64,000 nucleotides of DNA from Pedobacter ginsengisoli (GTDB taxonomy: Bacteria > Bacteroidota > Bacteroidia > Sphingobacteriales > Sphingobacteriaceae): assembly GCF_002736205.1 (NCBI RefSeq), contig NZ_CP024091.1:1178001-1242000 (forward strand). The letters run 5' to 3'. A program made the translations under genes and the position numbers. The notes under the pieces are model-generated. The model was not told where the DNA came from and did no database searches. It saw nothing but the letters and a program-made list of their open reading frames with translations. Below are positions 9,344 through 22,212 of this stretch, in pieces (position 1 is the first letter of the stretch; every line of letters begins with the position of its first letter).

Positions 9344-9386
9344 AAGTAGTTTCCAAAAGGAAACTGATAACATATGTAAACTACTT
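9344..9386. promoter_or_regulatory. palindromic operator candidate between HxlR and DsbA-like genes
   Basis: A palindrome AGTTTCCAAAAGGAAACT (9348-9365, 7-bp arms) lies inside a wider inverted repeat, AAGTAGTTT (9344-9352) with AAACTACTT (9378-9386). It lies just upstream of the HxlR -33 element. The symmetry and position suit an autoregulated HxlR dimer site. Binding is inferred. Confidence 0.55.
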
Positions 9387-9484
9387 CTGCTTTAACTTTA
9401 CAATGTTTTAAAAGTTATCATTACTGCTAATATGTAATTCAAGTTTGTCTCTGTACCAGCGGCAAATGTTTAAAAAATAAAATT

Positions 9485-10432
9485 ATGTCAAACGAGACGG
9501 CAAAATATAACCCACTGTTGTGTGATCCGGAAACAGGTTTATGTGAAATTCCAGGCTTGAAAGATGAAAGATTGTCTGTAAGTAAAGTTCAATCAGAAGT
9601 AAAACCAGTAAAAATAATTTACTTTACAGATCCTATTTGCTCTTCATGTTGGGGAATAGAGCCACAGCTAAGGAAATTGAAATTGGAGTATGGCAATAAT
9701 ATAGAGGTCGAGTATCGTATGGGTGGGTTATTACCTGATTGGAGCTATAATTCGGGGGGAATCAGCCAACCGTCTGACGTAGCACGCCATTGGGATGAGG
9801 TAAGTACACATTATGATATGCCGATTGATGGAGATGTTTGGCTTGAAGATCCTTTAAATTCTTCTTATCCGCCTTCCATTGCATTCAAAGCAACTCAATT
9901 GCAAGATAATGATAAAGCCATTTTGTTTTTAAGGGAGGTTAGAGAAATGGTTTTCTTGCAGAAAAAAAATATTGCCAAATGGGAACACATGGCAACTGCT
10001 GCTGAAAATGTAGGTTTAGATGTAACGAAGTTAAAGTCTGACTACGAAAATCAGGCAAAAATATTGTTCGAAGAAGATTTGAAATTGGCAAAGGATTATG
10101 GCGTGAGAGGATTTCCAACAATGTTTTTTGAAGGGCAGGATGGGGCTGAAGAACTTGTTTACGGATCAAAACCTTATGCTTTTTACGAAATGGCAGTTTT
10201 GAAACTTCAGCCTAATGCTGTAAAAACTGAGTACAGTAAAAATTGGGAAACACTTTTTTCTAAGTACCAATCTTTAACCGCTAAAGAATTTGCTGAATTA
10301 TCTGGAACACCAAGAAATGAAAGCGAGCAAAAGTTAAATGATCTGGCGTTAAAAGAAAGCCTTGAAAAATTAACAACTAAAAACGGCGCCATTTGGAAGC
10401 TAAGGCATATCAAGAAGTTTTTGCCTTTATAA
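9485..10432 (+). CDS. DsbA/SpxH-like thioredoxin-fold protein
   Basis: This 315-residue protein has no signal peptide, so it should be cytosolic. The thioredoxin fold starts with KIIYFTDPICSSCWGIEP (C52-x-x-C55). It has the cis-Pro loop GVRGFPTMFFEG and an inserted helical domain typical of DsbA/FrnE/SpxH proteins. An extra Cys pair (C13 and C20 in CDPETGLC) precedes the fold and could form a second redox or metal site. A helical tail of about 85 residues follows. Likely roles are cytosolic thiol redox chemistry or a proteolysis adaptor like SpxH. The divergent HxlR gene suggests induction by electrophile or thiol stress. The exact function is unknown. Confidence 0.8.
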   Translation: MSNETAKYNPLLCDPETGLCEIPGLKDERLSVSKVQSEVKPVKIIYFTDPICSSCWGIEPQLRKLKLEYGNNIEVEYRMGGLLPDWSYNSGGISQPSDVARHWDEVSTHYDMPIDGDVWLEDPLNSSYPPSIAFKATQLQDNDKAILFLREVREMVFLQKKNIAKWEHMATAAENVGLDVTKLKSDYENQAKILFEEDLKLAKDYGVRGFPTMFFEGQDGAEELVYGSKPYAFYEMAVLKLQPNAVKTEYSKNWETLFSKYQSLTAKEFAELSGTPRNESEQKLNDLALKESLEKLTTKNGAIWKLRHIKKFLPL

Positions 10433-10514
10433 TTTTTTTTAAAACACAATTTTTCCGCTTGAAGTGATGGACTGTATTTGGTTATAAAATGCTTTTAATC
10501 AGTTATTAATTACT

Positions 10515-10561
10515 TTGTTTAGAATAATTTTAAATAATATTGTTTAGAATCGTTTTAAATA
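10515..10561 (+). promoter_or_regulatory. tandem iron-repressor-like operator repeats
   Basis: Two near-identical 22-base repeats start at 10515 and 10540 (25 bases apart): TTGTTTAGAAT, two variable bases, then TTTTAAATA. Each half resembles the imperfect palindromes bound by Fur-type repressors (TTTAGAAT paired with ATTTTAAA). The second copy covers the region between -33 and -7 of the receptor promoter. Confidence 0.55.
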
Positions 10562-10570
10562 GTAGGTTTG
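10540..10570 (+). promoter_or_regulatory. promoter of the TonB receptor operon
   Basis: TTG at 10540-10542, a 20-base spacer and TAGGTTTG at 10563-10570 match the Bacteroidota consensus. It lies 23 bases upstream of ATG 10594 and overlaps the second operator repeat. Confidence 0.7.
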
Positions 10571-10593
10571 TCGAAAATTAAAATCAACAAACC

Positions 10594-13017
10594 ATGATAA
10601 AAACCATTACTAATTGTATTCTTTTATTAGTGTTTTCAGCCAGCTTGTCGTTCGCGCAAACAGGAGGTATTAGTGGCTCGGTAAAAACATCTGACGGAAA
10701 GCCTGCTGAGCTTGTAACCGTAAGTATTAAAGGAACAGGGAAAACTGCCTTAACAGATAAAAAAGGAGCATATCAGCTAAAGAATATTAAAATTGGCAGA
10801 TATACACTGATTGCTACATTCATTGGTCTGGTAAAACAAGAACAGGCTATTGAGGTAAAATCAGACGAAACGGTATCTGCTGATTTTGTACTTAATGAAA
10901 ATTCTGATCAATTAAAAGAGGTAATTATTTCCTCTAGAAATACAAATAAAGTAACTGCTGCCGTTGCCAAAATGCCTTTAAAAAATCTGGAGAATCCACA
11001 AGTATATAGTTCTGTTTCTTCCGAAATATTAAAACAGCAGGCTATCAGTAATTATGATGATGCATTAAGGAATATTCCGGGAATTTCAAGAACCTGGGAA
11101 TCAACAGGAAGAGGTGGCGATGGAGCCTCTTATTTTGCACTACGTGGTTTTGAAGCACAACCAAGCCTGATTAATGGTTTGCCCGGCTTAACCAGCGGAA
11201 ACCTTGATCCGGCAAATGTAGAGGAAATACAGGTAATGAAAGGCCCTTCAGGTACATTGTTTGGAGCAAGCTTTTATGGTTATGGTGGAATTATAAATAC
11301 CATTACCAAAAAACCTTATTACGATTTTGGCGGAGAGATAGCTTATAATTTTGGAAGTTTTGGCTTGAACAGAGTAGCCGCCGACGTAAATATGCCTTTA
11401 AGCAAAACCGAAAAGATTGCATTACGTGTTAATACAGCTTACCATACAGAAAATAGCTTTCAGGATGCAGGCTTTAAAAAATCATTCTATGTAGCACCTA
11501 GTTTAGCCTATGAAGTAAACGACAGACTTTCATTTCAGGTAATGACCGAAATTTTGCAGGAAGAAAGAGCAGTAGCGCCAGTATTTTTTAATACCAATAG
11601 GGATGCTCCATTGATTTTTAAAAACATTAAGGAGTTGAACCTGAACAGGAATCTTTCATTTATTAGCAATGACCTGACCATGAAAAACCCAAGGTATAAT
11701 CTGCAAGGCCAAATGCTTTATAAGCTTTCAGATCAGTGGACTTCGCAAACGGTGATTTCAAGAGGTAATGTGAAATCAGACGGTTATTATACTTATATAT
11801 GGGATGATGCGGTTAGAGACAACTATTTTGACCAGTGGTTTAATAAGGAAAATCAAACTACAAACTCTACTGATATCCAACAGAATTTTAATGGAGATTT
11901 CAAGATTGGGAATTTAAGAAACCGTGTTTTGGTTGGCTTGGACTATTTTAGTCGTAATGTGATCAGCAACAGGTCTGGTTGGGCAGCCATTAGAAAAATA
12001 TCACCTCAGCAGAGTGAAACATATGTAGGTTCTGAATTGGAATCAATTGATGAGCCTATATATTTAAGTCAGCAATTGGTTGATAATGCATTAGCAGGCC
12101 AAACAGGTAGTCGTAGTAATATTAAAAATAGCATTTACAGCGCCTATGTTTCGGATGTGATCAATTTTACTCCTTCACTAAGTGCAATGGCTAGTTTAAG
12201 AATGGACTATTTAGATTCAAAAGCAGGTTTGACTAAATCAGATGAAGATTATAACCAATTGGTGTTCTCGCCTAAATTTGGATTGGTTTATCAGCCTTTG
12301 CTTGATAAAGTATCGGTTTTTGCCAATTATATGAATGCATTTTTTAATGTGCCTCCGTATGAAACCTTTGACAATAATAATGTAAGCCAGGGAGTAAGGG
12401 CATTTAAACCAGAACGTGCTAACCAATGGGAAGCTGGTGTAAAAACAAGTTTATTCTCGGATAAGTTGTTCGCTACCGTTTCAGTTTATGATATCAGAGT
12501 AGAAAACCGTGTGTACTTTACCCAAACTGGTAATGCTATACAGGGAGGTAAGACTGGTAGTAAAGGTTTTGACCTAGATTTAAGTGCAAATCCTTTCGCA
12601 GGTTTTAATATCATTGCAGGGGTAAGCCACAGTAGAATTAAGGTTCTTGAAGGAAACTCGAGTTTACCAGATGATTTTTACAATCAAGTAGGAAGAGCCC
12701 CTGGAGGTCAGGGACCACAGAATCTGGCAAATTTATGGGCTACTTATAAATTTGAATCTGGTAAGCTAAAGGATTTTGGTATAGGATTAGGTGGAAATTA
12801 TGCTGGTGTATATAAAGTAATTGACAACAGCGTAACAGGTGTATTTGAACTACCAAGTTATACCTTATTAAATGCAAGTTTGTTTTACAACTCAAACAAG
12901 TACAGGTTTACCTTTAATATGAATAACCTGACCAATGAAGATTATTATATTGGTTACTGGTCAGTTAATCCACAGAAACCCAGGAACTTTGCAGCAAGTT
13001 TTGCTTACAAGTTTTAA
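10594..13017 (+). CDS. TonB-dependent siderophore-type receptor
   Basis: This 807-residue protein has a signal peptide ending at SLSFAQ. A carboxypeptidase-like regulatory domain (about 25-110) precedes the plug, which shows VIISSRNT, the FALRGFEAQPSLINGL motif and EEIQVMKGPSGTLFGAS. A 22-strand barrel ends in FAASFAYKF with a C-terminal Phe, as expected for BAM recognition. The plug motifs fit the ferric-siderophore (FecA/FhuA) group rather than SusC receptors, and no SusD follows. It should import an iron chelate with TonB energy. The PepSY-TM gene 34 nt downstream and the operator repeats upstream support iron-regulated uptake. The siderophore is unknown. Confidence 0.9.
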   Translation: MIKTITNCILLLVFSASLSFAQTGGISGSVKTSDGKPAELVTVSIKGTGKTALTDKKGAYQLKNIKIGRYTLIATFIGLVKQEQAIEVKSDETVSADFVLNENSDQLKEVIISSRNTNKVTAAVAKMPLKNLENPQVYSSVSSEILKQQAISNYDDALRNIPGISRTWESTGRGGDGASYFALRGFEAQPSLINGLPGLTSGNLDPANVEEIQVMKGPSGTLFGASFYGYGGIINTITKKPYYDFGGEIAYNFGSFGLNRVAADVNMPLSKTEKIALRVNTAYHTENSFQDAGFKKSFYVAPSLAYEVNDRLSFQVMTEILQEERAVAPVFFNTNRDAPLIFKNIKELNLNRNLSFISNDLTMKNPRYNLQGQMLYKLSDQWTSQTVISRGNVKSDGYYTYIWDDAVRDNYFDQWFNKENQTTNSTDIQQNFNGDFKIGNLRNRVLVGLDYFSRNVISNRSGWAAIRKISPQQSETYVGSELESIDEPIYLSQQLVDNALAGQTGSRSNIKNSIYSAYVSDVINFTPSLSAMASLRMDYLDSKAGLTKSDEDYNQLVFSPKFGLVYQPLLDKVSVFANYMNAFFNVPPYETFDNNNVSQGVRAFKPERANQWEAGVKTSLFSDKLFATVSVYDIRVENRVYFTQTGNAIQGGKTGSKGFDLDLSANPFAGFNIIAGVSHSRIKVLEGNSSLPDDFYNQVGRAPGGQGPQNLANLWATYKFESGKLKDFGIGLGGNYAGVYKVIDNSVTGVFELPSYTLLNASLFYNSNKYRFTFNMNNLTNEDYYIGYWSVNPQKPRNFAASFAYKF

Positions 13018-13051
13018 TTTGAAACACTATCTTAGTTAGTTTGAGGTGCTT

Positions 13052-14233
13052 ATGAAGGCTAAAACAATAAAAAAGTGGTTTGATGTTCATAAATGGACCA
13101 GCCTTATTTGTACGGTATTTCTACTCATGTTATGCCTCACCGGATTGCCATTGATATTTTACGAAGAAATCGATCATATGTTGGGCAAGGAGATGGAAGT
13201 TGCTGCTTTAGTTCCTGGAACCCCAGTGCCTTCAAAAGATGCTGTGCTCGATGAGGCCTTAAAACACGTACCTGTAAAGGCGGTTAAATATGTATCCTGG
13301 GATACAGATCACCATCCTGGGCAAATGTTTGTTGTGGTGGCTGATTCCAGTGAAGCACCTATCGAAGCGGATCATTATTTGAATATGAATGAGTATACAG
13401 CCAAAGTACTGGATACTCCGCCAAATGAAATGGACTTTATGCAAGTAATGTATTACCTGCATGTAGAAATGCTGGCAGGGATACCTGGTAAACTTTTTCT
13501 GGGGCTTATGGGGCTGCTTTTTATTGTAGCTATTATTTCAGGTATAGTTTTGTATGGTCCGATCATGAAGCGTTTTGATTTTGGAATGATCAGGACTGAG
13601 AAATCGTCAAGACTAAAGTGGCTTGATTTGCATAATCTACTTGGAATTGTAACGCTAGCCTGGGCATCGGTTGTTGGACTTACAGGAGTGATTAATACGC
13701 TTGTTGATCCGGCTCTGGACAAATGGAAGGCTAGTCAGCTTGCTGAGATGGTTGCAGGATATAAAGATAAACCCAAGGTAACGGGAACTTTAAGCTCTCT
13801 GGATGCTGCTGTTAAAACTGCGAAGGCGGCAGCTCCGGGAATGGATGTGTCATTTGTAGCATATCCCGGAACGCTTTATTCCAGTAAATATCATTATGCC
13901 GTGTACCTTATAGGCACTACACCACTAACCTCTAGAATTATTAAACCTGCGTTGATAGATGCAAAAACCGGAGAGCTTACAGACATGAGAGATCTCCCAT
14001 GGTATCTGAAAACAATCTTTATTTCCCAGCCATTTCATTTTGGTGATTATGGCGGAATCCCTATGAAGATCATTTGGGCTATTTTTGATATTGCTACTAT
14101 TATAGTACTGATTTCAGGAATTTATTTGTGGCTTGCCAGGCGCAAAGCTAAATCGGCCCAACTTAAAAGGCTTCTGGGAGAATTCGAATCACTCACTTTA
14201 TCAACTGTTCAAGAGAATGAAGGAAAGAAATAA
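13052..14233 (+). CDS. PepSY-associated TM (PiuB-like) membrane protein
   Basis: ATG 13052 is preferred to the in-frame GTG at 13046, giving 393 residues. The N-terminal signature KTIKKWFDVHKWTSLICTVF leads into the first of four predicted membrane helices (about 15-37, 145-170, 190-215, 345-370). Two large periplasmic loops lie between them, with PepSY-like repeats such as ALKHVPVKAVKYVSWD. Conserved His residues flank the helices (HKWTS, YLHVEML, LHNLLG, QPFHFGDYGG), as in proteins proposed to reduce ferric siderophores with haem. It lies 34 nt after the receptor gene, so the likely role is reductive iron release after uptake. The family's reductase activity is established only for some members. 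Confidence 0.85.
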   Translation: MKAKTIKKWFDVHKWTSLICTVFLLMLCLTGLPLIFYEEIDHMLGKEMEVAALVPGTPVPSKDAVLDEALKHVPVKAVKYVSWDTDHHPGQMFVVVADSSEAPIEADHYLNMNEYTAKVLDTPPNEMDFMQVMYYLHVEMLAGIPGKLFLGLMGLLFIVAIISGIVLYGPIMKRFDFGMIRTEKSSRLKWLDLHNLLGIVTLAWASVVGLTGVINTLVDPALDKWKASQLAEMVAGYKDKPKVTGTLSSLDAAVKTAKAAAPGMDVSFVAYPGTLYSSKYHYAVYLIGTTPLTSRIIKPALIDAKTGELTDMRDLPWYLKTIFISQPFHFGDYGGIPMKIIWAIFDIATIIVLISGIYLWLARRKAKSAQLKRLLGEFESLTLSTVQENEGKK

Positions 14234-14399
14234 TGTTTTTTTAAAAGTATGGGGTATGCCCATTCTGCTGTCGGTGGTTACAATTATAGGACTAATATCA
14301 GCTATAATGGGGCTAGGAGTGTGGCATTTTATTTCGTGGATGGCATTAAGTATTCCGGTTTATATTATGATCAGATATGGATTAAGATATTTTAAATAG
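14217..14399 (+). CDS. small two-helix membrane protein of the iron operon
   Basis: I start this gene at ATG 14217 (60 residues), overlapping the PepSY-TM gene by 17 nt. The longer frame upstream is only the shadow of that gene. The basic N-terminus MKERNNVFLKVWG precedes two hydrophobic segments (about 13-34 and 37-52), and the protein ends YGLRYFK. Translational coupling to the PepSY-TM protein suggests a partner or assembly subunit. I know no characterised function. Confidence 0.7.
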   Translation: MKERNNVFLKVWGMPILLSVVTIIGLISAIMGLGVWHFISWMALSIPVYIMIRYGLRYFK

Positions 14400-14470
14400 A
14401 TGCCCGGTTAATTTTTCTTGTTGTTTTTAAGGGTGTTATGGATTTTGGGGTAAAAAAGGGTGATTTAAGT

Positions 14471-14500
14471 TTGTAGAGTGTTTGAATTTTTCTACTTTTG
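14471..14500 (+). promoter_or_regulatory. rrn promoter P1
   Basis: TTG at 14471-14473, a 19-base spacer and TACTTTTG at 14493-14500 match the Bacteroidota consensus. Confidence 0.75.
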
Positions 14501-14581
14501 CATCCCGCTTCGGAGGAAGGGCGTCATTGAGAGGGAAGGTATAGGAGAGAAAGAAATGCTGCAGGAAATTTGAAAAAAGAT

Positions 14582-14611
14582 TTGCGAAGAAGAAAAAGAT
14601 TTCTACCTTTG
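14582..14611 (+). promoter_or_regulatory. rrn promoter P2
   Basis: TTG at 14582-14584, a 19-base spacer and TACCTTTG at 14604-14611 form a second full consensus promoter 111 bases after P1. Both have the same spacer length and similar flanking sequence. Confidence 0.75.
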
Positions 14612-14790
14612 CAGTCCCAAACAAAACGGGAGTTATCAAACGGAGTTTGTTAACGATAAAAAGAAGATTGAAAAGCGTTATTGGTTAAACAGCAAGCGGG
14701 GAACAATACGACCTTGCAGACAACATAAGCCATTAGCGATTAGATATAAGAAAGGGGATCCGTGAGGTGACCCGCGAAGTTCATTAAAGA

Positions 14791-14813
14791 GATGTCATTT
14801 ATCAACGTAGCGA
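14791..14813 (+). other. 16S processing stem, 5' arm
   Basis: ACGTAGCGAG at 14804-14813 is exactly complementary to CTCGCTACGT at 16493-16502. The flanking GATGTCATTTATCA also pairs imperfectly with the bases after 16S up to 16518. This fits the RNase III stem that brackets 16S rRNA. Confidence 0.6.
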
Positions 14814-14952
14814 GGTAAGAAAGTACGATTTCAAAGTACATGAAACCGGTGCTATTATTTTAGAGTCAGGTTCTGACAGACAATACAAAAACAAGAATAC
14901 AGACTATTATTAACAAGTTAAGAATGGTCAGTGATTCAAACTATAACATTTT

Positions 14953-16476
<1,524 letters not shown>

Positions 16477-16492
16477 GGAGTAGGCCAGACTA

Positions 16493-16518
16493 CTCGCTAC
16501 GTAAATGATATAATGACA
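16493..16518 (+). other. 16S processing stem, 3' arm
   Basis: CTCGCTACGT (16493-16502) and the following bases pair with 14791-14813 upstream of 16S. Confidence 0.6.
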
Positions 16519-16647
16519 GAAGATCTCAAAAAGAAAACCCATAGGATGAAGCATAAGTAAAGTGCTCCATACTGAAGCAGGGAGGATGAGTAAGCATAAG
16601 ATTTGTGAAATGAGAAATCAGTACTCATGAATCCATGCAAAACAAAT

Positions 16648-16722
16648 AGTCCCGTAGCTCAGTTTGGTTAGAGCACTACACTGATAATGTAGGGGTCAGC
16701 AGTTCAAATCTGCTCGGGACTA
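16648..16722 (+). tRNA. tRNA-Ile(GAT)
   Basis: The acceptor AGTCCCG pairs with CGGGACT. The anticodon stem CTACA/TGTAG encloses CTGATAA with anticodon GAT. The T-arm AGCAG/CTGCT encloses TTCAAAT. CCA is not encoded. This is the usual position in the 16S-23S spacer. Confidence 0.97.
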
Positions 16723-16737
16723 CAAGATTAATCTTAA

Positions 16738-16814
16738 GGGGGATTAGCTCAGCTGGCTAGAGCGCCTGCCTTGCACGCAGGAGGTCAACGGTTCGACTCC
16801 GTTATTCTCCACCA
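16738..16814 (+). tRNA. tRNA-Ala(TGC)
   Basis: The acceptor GGGGGAT pairs with ATTCTCC with two G-T pairs. The anticodon stem CCTGC/GCAGG encloses CTTGCAC with anticodon TGC. CCA follows the discriminator base in the DNA, unlike the neighbouring tRNA-Ile. Confidence 0.97.
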
Positions 16815-16886
16815 TCACCGTTACCTGTTATAAAAGGTAAGGAAATAGGATATCCTAAGGGGTATCCCGGGCTAGAAAAGTTCTTT

Positions 16887-16925
16887 GACATATTGGAAGA
16901 AGTTAAAAAAGAAGAGCAAACAACA
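16887..16925 (+). other. 23S processing stem, 5' arm
   Basis: The stretch beginning GACATATTGGAAGAAGTTAA and ending AAACAACA is complementary, with small bulges, to 19926-19968 downstream of 23S. It marks the RNase III stem around 23S. GTTCTTTGACA just upstream looks like the antitermination box A found in rRNA spacers. Confidence 0.7.
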
Positions 16926-17039
16926 ATAGAGACGTTGTTTGACCTGAGGAATACCAAAAGCAAGCAATTGCATGAGGTATACTAAAGAGATAACGACAAT
17001 CAAAAAAGCATTTCCATAGGCGCAAAAGGCTATGGAGAG

Positions 17040-19913
<2,874 letters not shown>

Positions 19914-19925
19914 AGAGCAGTAAAC

Positions 19926-19968
19926 TGTTGTTTGTTCTTCAAAACTTAACTTCTTTCAATAATATGTC
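19926..19968 (+). other. 23S processing stem, 3' arm
   Basis: TGTTGTTTGTTCTTC...ATATGTC pairs with 16887-16925, closing a long-range stem around 23S. Confidence 0.7.
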
Positions 19969-20023
19969 ATTTGTTAGATCAGAGCTGGTAGTTACCACTT
20001 ATGATGTGAACAATTAAAAATAT

Positions 20024-20134
<111 letters not shown>

Positions 20135-20141
20135 TCTTAAA

Positions 20142-20179
20142 GCCAAAACCCTGTAATGATGAATTACAGGGTTTTTGGC
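20142..20179 (+). terminator. rrn operon terminator
   Basis: GCCAAAACCCTGTAAT (from 20142) pairs with ATTACAGGGTTTTTGGC across a 5-base loop, with one bulged base and an internal T run. It also separates the rRNA operon from the convergent SH3b gene. Confidence 0.8.
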
Positions 20180-20209
20180 GTTATAACCTTCCTATTTAAC
20201 TATGCTTGA

Positions 20210-20629
20210 TTATAAAGGTGTGAGGTATTGAGTGTAGGAATATCCTGAAGCTCCGTTATCAGTTTTGATTTCCCACCATTGATCATTTGCTTTACTGATT
20301 AGCGTAACTACTTCATGCCGTGCTGCTTTTCCTACAATATCAGCATCGGTACTTGGTCCACTACGAATATTTAAATTCGAGCTGTTGGTTGTTACCTTTA
20401 GTTTTGAACCTTCGGTAACGCCGGCTATGCTATTGATATTCATCACTACATCGCCGGATGAATAATTTGGATCAAGGCGCTCATAAGTATCCCACAGTTG
20501 TTGTTTTATTGAGCCGCTTGCATCACCATCAATATATAGCACACCATCCTGCTCGCGCACATTTAAATTATTTACTCCTTGTGTAGTAGCAGTGTCTATC
20601 AATTCTTTATATTTTTCCTGTAAGGCCAT
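20210..20629 (-). CDS. BON-like plus SH3b domain protein
   Basis: This 139-residue protein has no signal peptide. Residues about 20-55 (NLNVREQDGVLYIDGDAS) resemble the beta-alpha core of BON domains. Residues about 75-139 form a bacterial SH3 domain with LNIRSGPSTDADIVGKA and WWEIKTDNGASGYSYTQYL. SH3b domains usually bind peptidoglycan or proline-rich ligands, yet no export signal is visible, so the location is unclear. It follows a BON lipoprotein gene by 16 nt on the same strand. The two are likely co-expressed and act together at the envelope. An AGGAG-like RBS (AAGGAGATATAAA) precedes the ATG, which is unusual for this genome. Confidence 0.75.
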   Translation of the reverse strand: MALQEKYKELIDTATTQGVNNLNVREQDGVLYIDGDASGSIKQQLWDTYERLDPNYSSGDVVMNINSIAGVTEGSKLKVTTNSSNLNIRSGPSTDADIVGKAARHEVVTLISKANDQWWEIKTDNGASGYSYTQYLTPL

Positions 20630-20645
20630 TTTATATCTCCTTTAA

Positions 20646-21146
20646 CTATTTAATTGTTAGTTGTGAATTATCTATTTTTTTAGGTTTCAGTGCATTTAAA
20701 GCCATCATCAATTTTTGGAGATTTGCTTTTTCAATTTCACCTTTTAATGTGATCAGGCCATCATTTACCGTTGCAGTTACTGTAGGGAAGTCTTTTGTTG
20801 CATCTTTAACGGCATTTGTAAGGACATCTGTAGCAGCTACAGGCACACTCGGTGTATCGGGAACTACAATAAGATTATTCACAACAGATTTGACTCCTTC
20901 CACCTTTGCTACAGTTTTATCAATTTCTGCTTTGATTGTCTCATCAGGAACTTGTCCTGATACTGTAGCCACGCCTTTTTCAACGGTTACAGCCGCTTCG
21001 GATATGTGCGGGTTTGAGAGTAGTGCAGTTTCAACGGCTGCTTTTATCGCATCGTCTTTTGGCCCACTTTTACATCCTGAAAATGTAGTGGCCATGAACA
21101 CCAGGGCAACCAGAAATGCGGTTGTTTTCATTGTAAGATTTTTCAT
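20646..21146 (-). CDS. double BON-domain lipoprotein
   Basis: The lipobox TTFSGC puts the lipidated Cys at residue 25. ATG 21146 is used, and an internal ATG (21134) would also keep the signal. Residues about 33-95 form one BON domain (ISEAAVTVEKGVATVSGQV) and residues about 108-155 a second (FPTVTATVNDGLITLKGEI). BON domains bind membranes or glycans and occur in osmotic-stress and outer-membrane-stability proteins such as OsmY and DolP. The SH3b gene follows 16 nt downstream. Confidence 0.85.
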   Translation of the reverse strand: MKNLTMKTTAFLVALVFMATTFSGCKSGPKDDAIKAAVETALLSNPHISEAAVTVEKGVATVSGQVPDETIKAEIDKTVAKVEGVKSVVNNLIVVPDTPSVPVAATDVLTNAVKDATKDFPTVTATVNDGLITLKGEIEKANLQKLMMALNALKPKKIDNSQLTIK

Positions 21147-21372
21147 ACGGTTTTATATTTTGGTTTTAAGCTTGGTCGATATGCTTGAAAGGAAAACAAT
21201 GATCAAAAGAAATTGTTTTAAGAGCCGAAATCAAATCAGGCAATGGGAAATACTGTATGCAGTTTTACCCTATCTTGATTAAGCAAAACAGTAACATTTA
21301 TAGAGATTTATACTTAAAAAGATTTTGGAAGCCAATAGTGGCATTCATCTCAAATTAAATATGTTTCAGAGT

Positions 21373-22212
21373 TTATTTCTGCGAGGGGAAAGTAGGGGGG
21401 TTAGAATAGATCAATGGATTTTGTTCCTCATCTTTCAGCAGGTCGCCTACTTTCAATTTAGCTACCTGCTCATCAGACAGGATATTCTGTATCCCATTAA
21501 ATACAGCGCCATCAGGCATAAAAGCACAGGTCATAGCCCTGCGGAAGCCTTTGGTCATGTTAGCTCCTGCCCCATGTATGGTTAAGCCATTGTGAAAAGA
21601 ACAACTACCCGCTTTCATAGGGACAGCCTTGGAATCATAAGAAGAGAGTTGGGGGTAAAATTTAAATACCTCATCCATATTTTTTCCGATACCAGGATTT
21701 TCAAAAGAAGTAGTATGGTAAGAACCAGGAAGAAAATACAGACATCCATTCTCTAGTGTAGCATCATCAAGCGCAACCCAGATGGATAAAGCACGACGAT
21801 CGGAAAAGGACCAAAAAGGAGTATCTAAGTGCCACGAAGTAGGGTTGGCCCATGGACGTTTTACTAAGGCCTGATCATGCCATATCCGTATTCCGTCACA
21901 TCCAGATAAATCGGCAACCATTTTACCCAGGTTTTCGTTAAGTATTAACTGTTTTACTTTTTCATTGGTTTGCCATAGGTTGAGCATTTGATCAAATACC
22001 TTTCCAAAATAGTCGGCATTTTTATTAATACCATCTTCTTCACCGGTTTTAGTGTCTTTCCCCGGGAGTTTTCTGCCGTCGCGCTGAACGAGTGCCTCGG
22101 TAACCGCTTCGCGCCAGATTTCTAATTCATCCTTATCTAAAAAATCTTCAATAAGCAAAAAGCCATTCTTTCTGTAATCCTCAATTTGTTGCTGTGTGAT
22201 TTGTGTCTTCAT
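21373..22212 (-). CDS. phytanoyl-CoA dioxygenase (PhyH) family Fe(II)/2OG oxygenase
   Basis: This is a 279-residue cytosolic protein. The facial triad is visible: H128 and D130 in SWHLDTPFW, and a distal His in LTIHGAGANMTKGFRRAM, whose following Arg would hold 2-oxoglutarate. The N-terminal KNGFLLIEDFLDKDELE is typical of PhyH proteins. Members hydroxylate lipids, ectoine, halogenated compounds or natural-product intermediates, so the substrate cannot be named. It is divergent from a secreted YciI-like gene. Confidence 0.85.
   Translation of the reverse strand: MKTQITQQQIEDYRKNGFLLIEDFLDKDELEIWREAVTEALVQRDGRKLPGKDTKTGEEDGINKNADYFGKVFDQMLNLWQTNEKVKQLILNENLGKMVADLSGCDGIRIWHDQALVKRPWANPTSWHLDTPFWSFSDRRALSIWVALDDATLENGCLYFLPGSYHTTSFENPGIGKNMDEVFKFYPQLSSYDSKAVPMKAGSCSFHNGLTIHGAGANMTKGFRRAMTCAFMPDGAVFNGIQNILSDEQVAKLKVGDLLKDEEQNPLIYSNPPTFPSQK

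Larger units (their letters stand above)
14400..14952 (+). other. rRNA operon leader, no protein gene
   Basis: This 553-base stretch contains two tandem promoters, a long untranslated leader and the 5' half of the 16S processing stem. No credible protein frame is present. Confidence 0.8.

Noticed and set aside
9275..9373. Extended HxlR N-terminus
   Set aside because: The added residues run through the promoter and palindrome and look non-coding.
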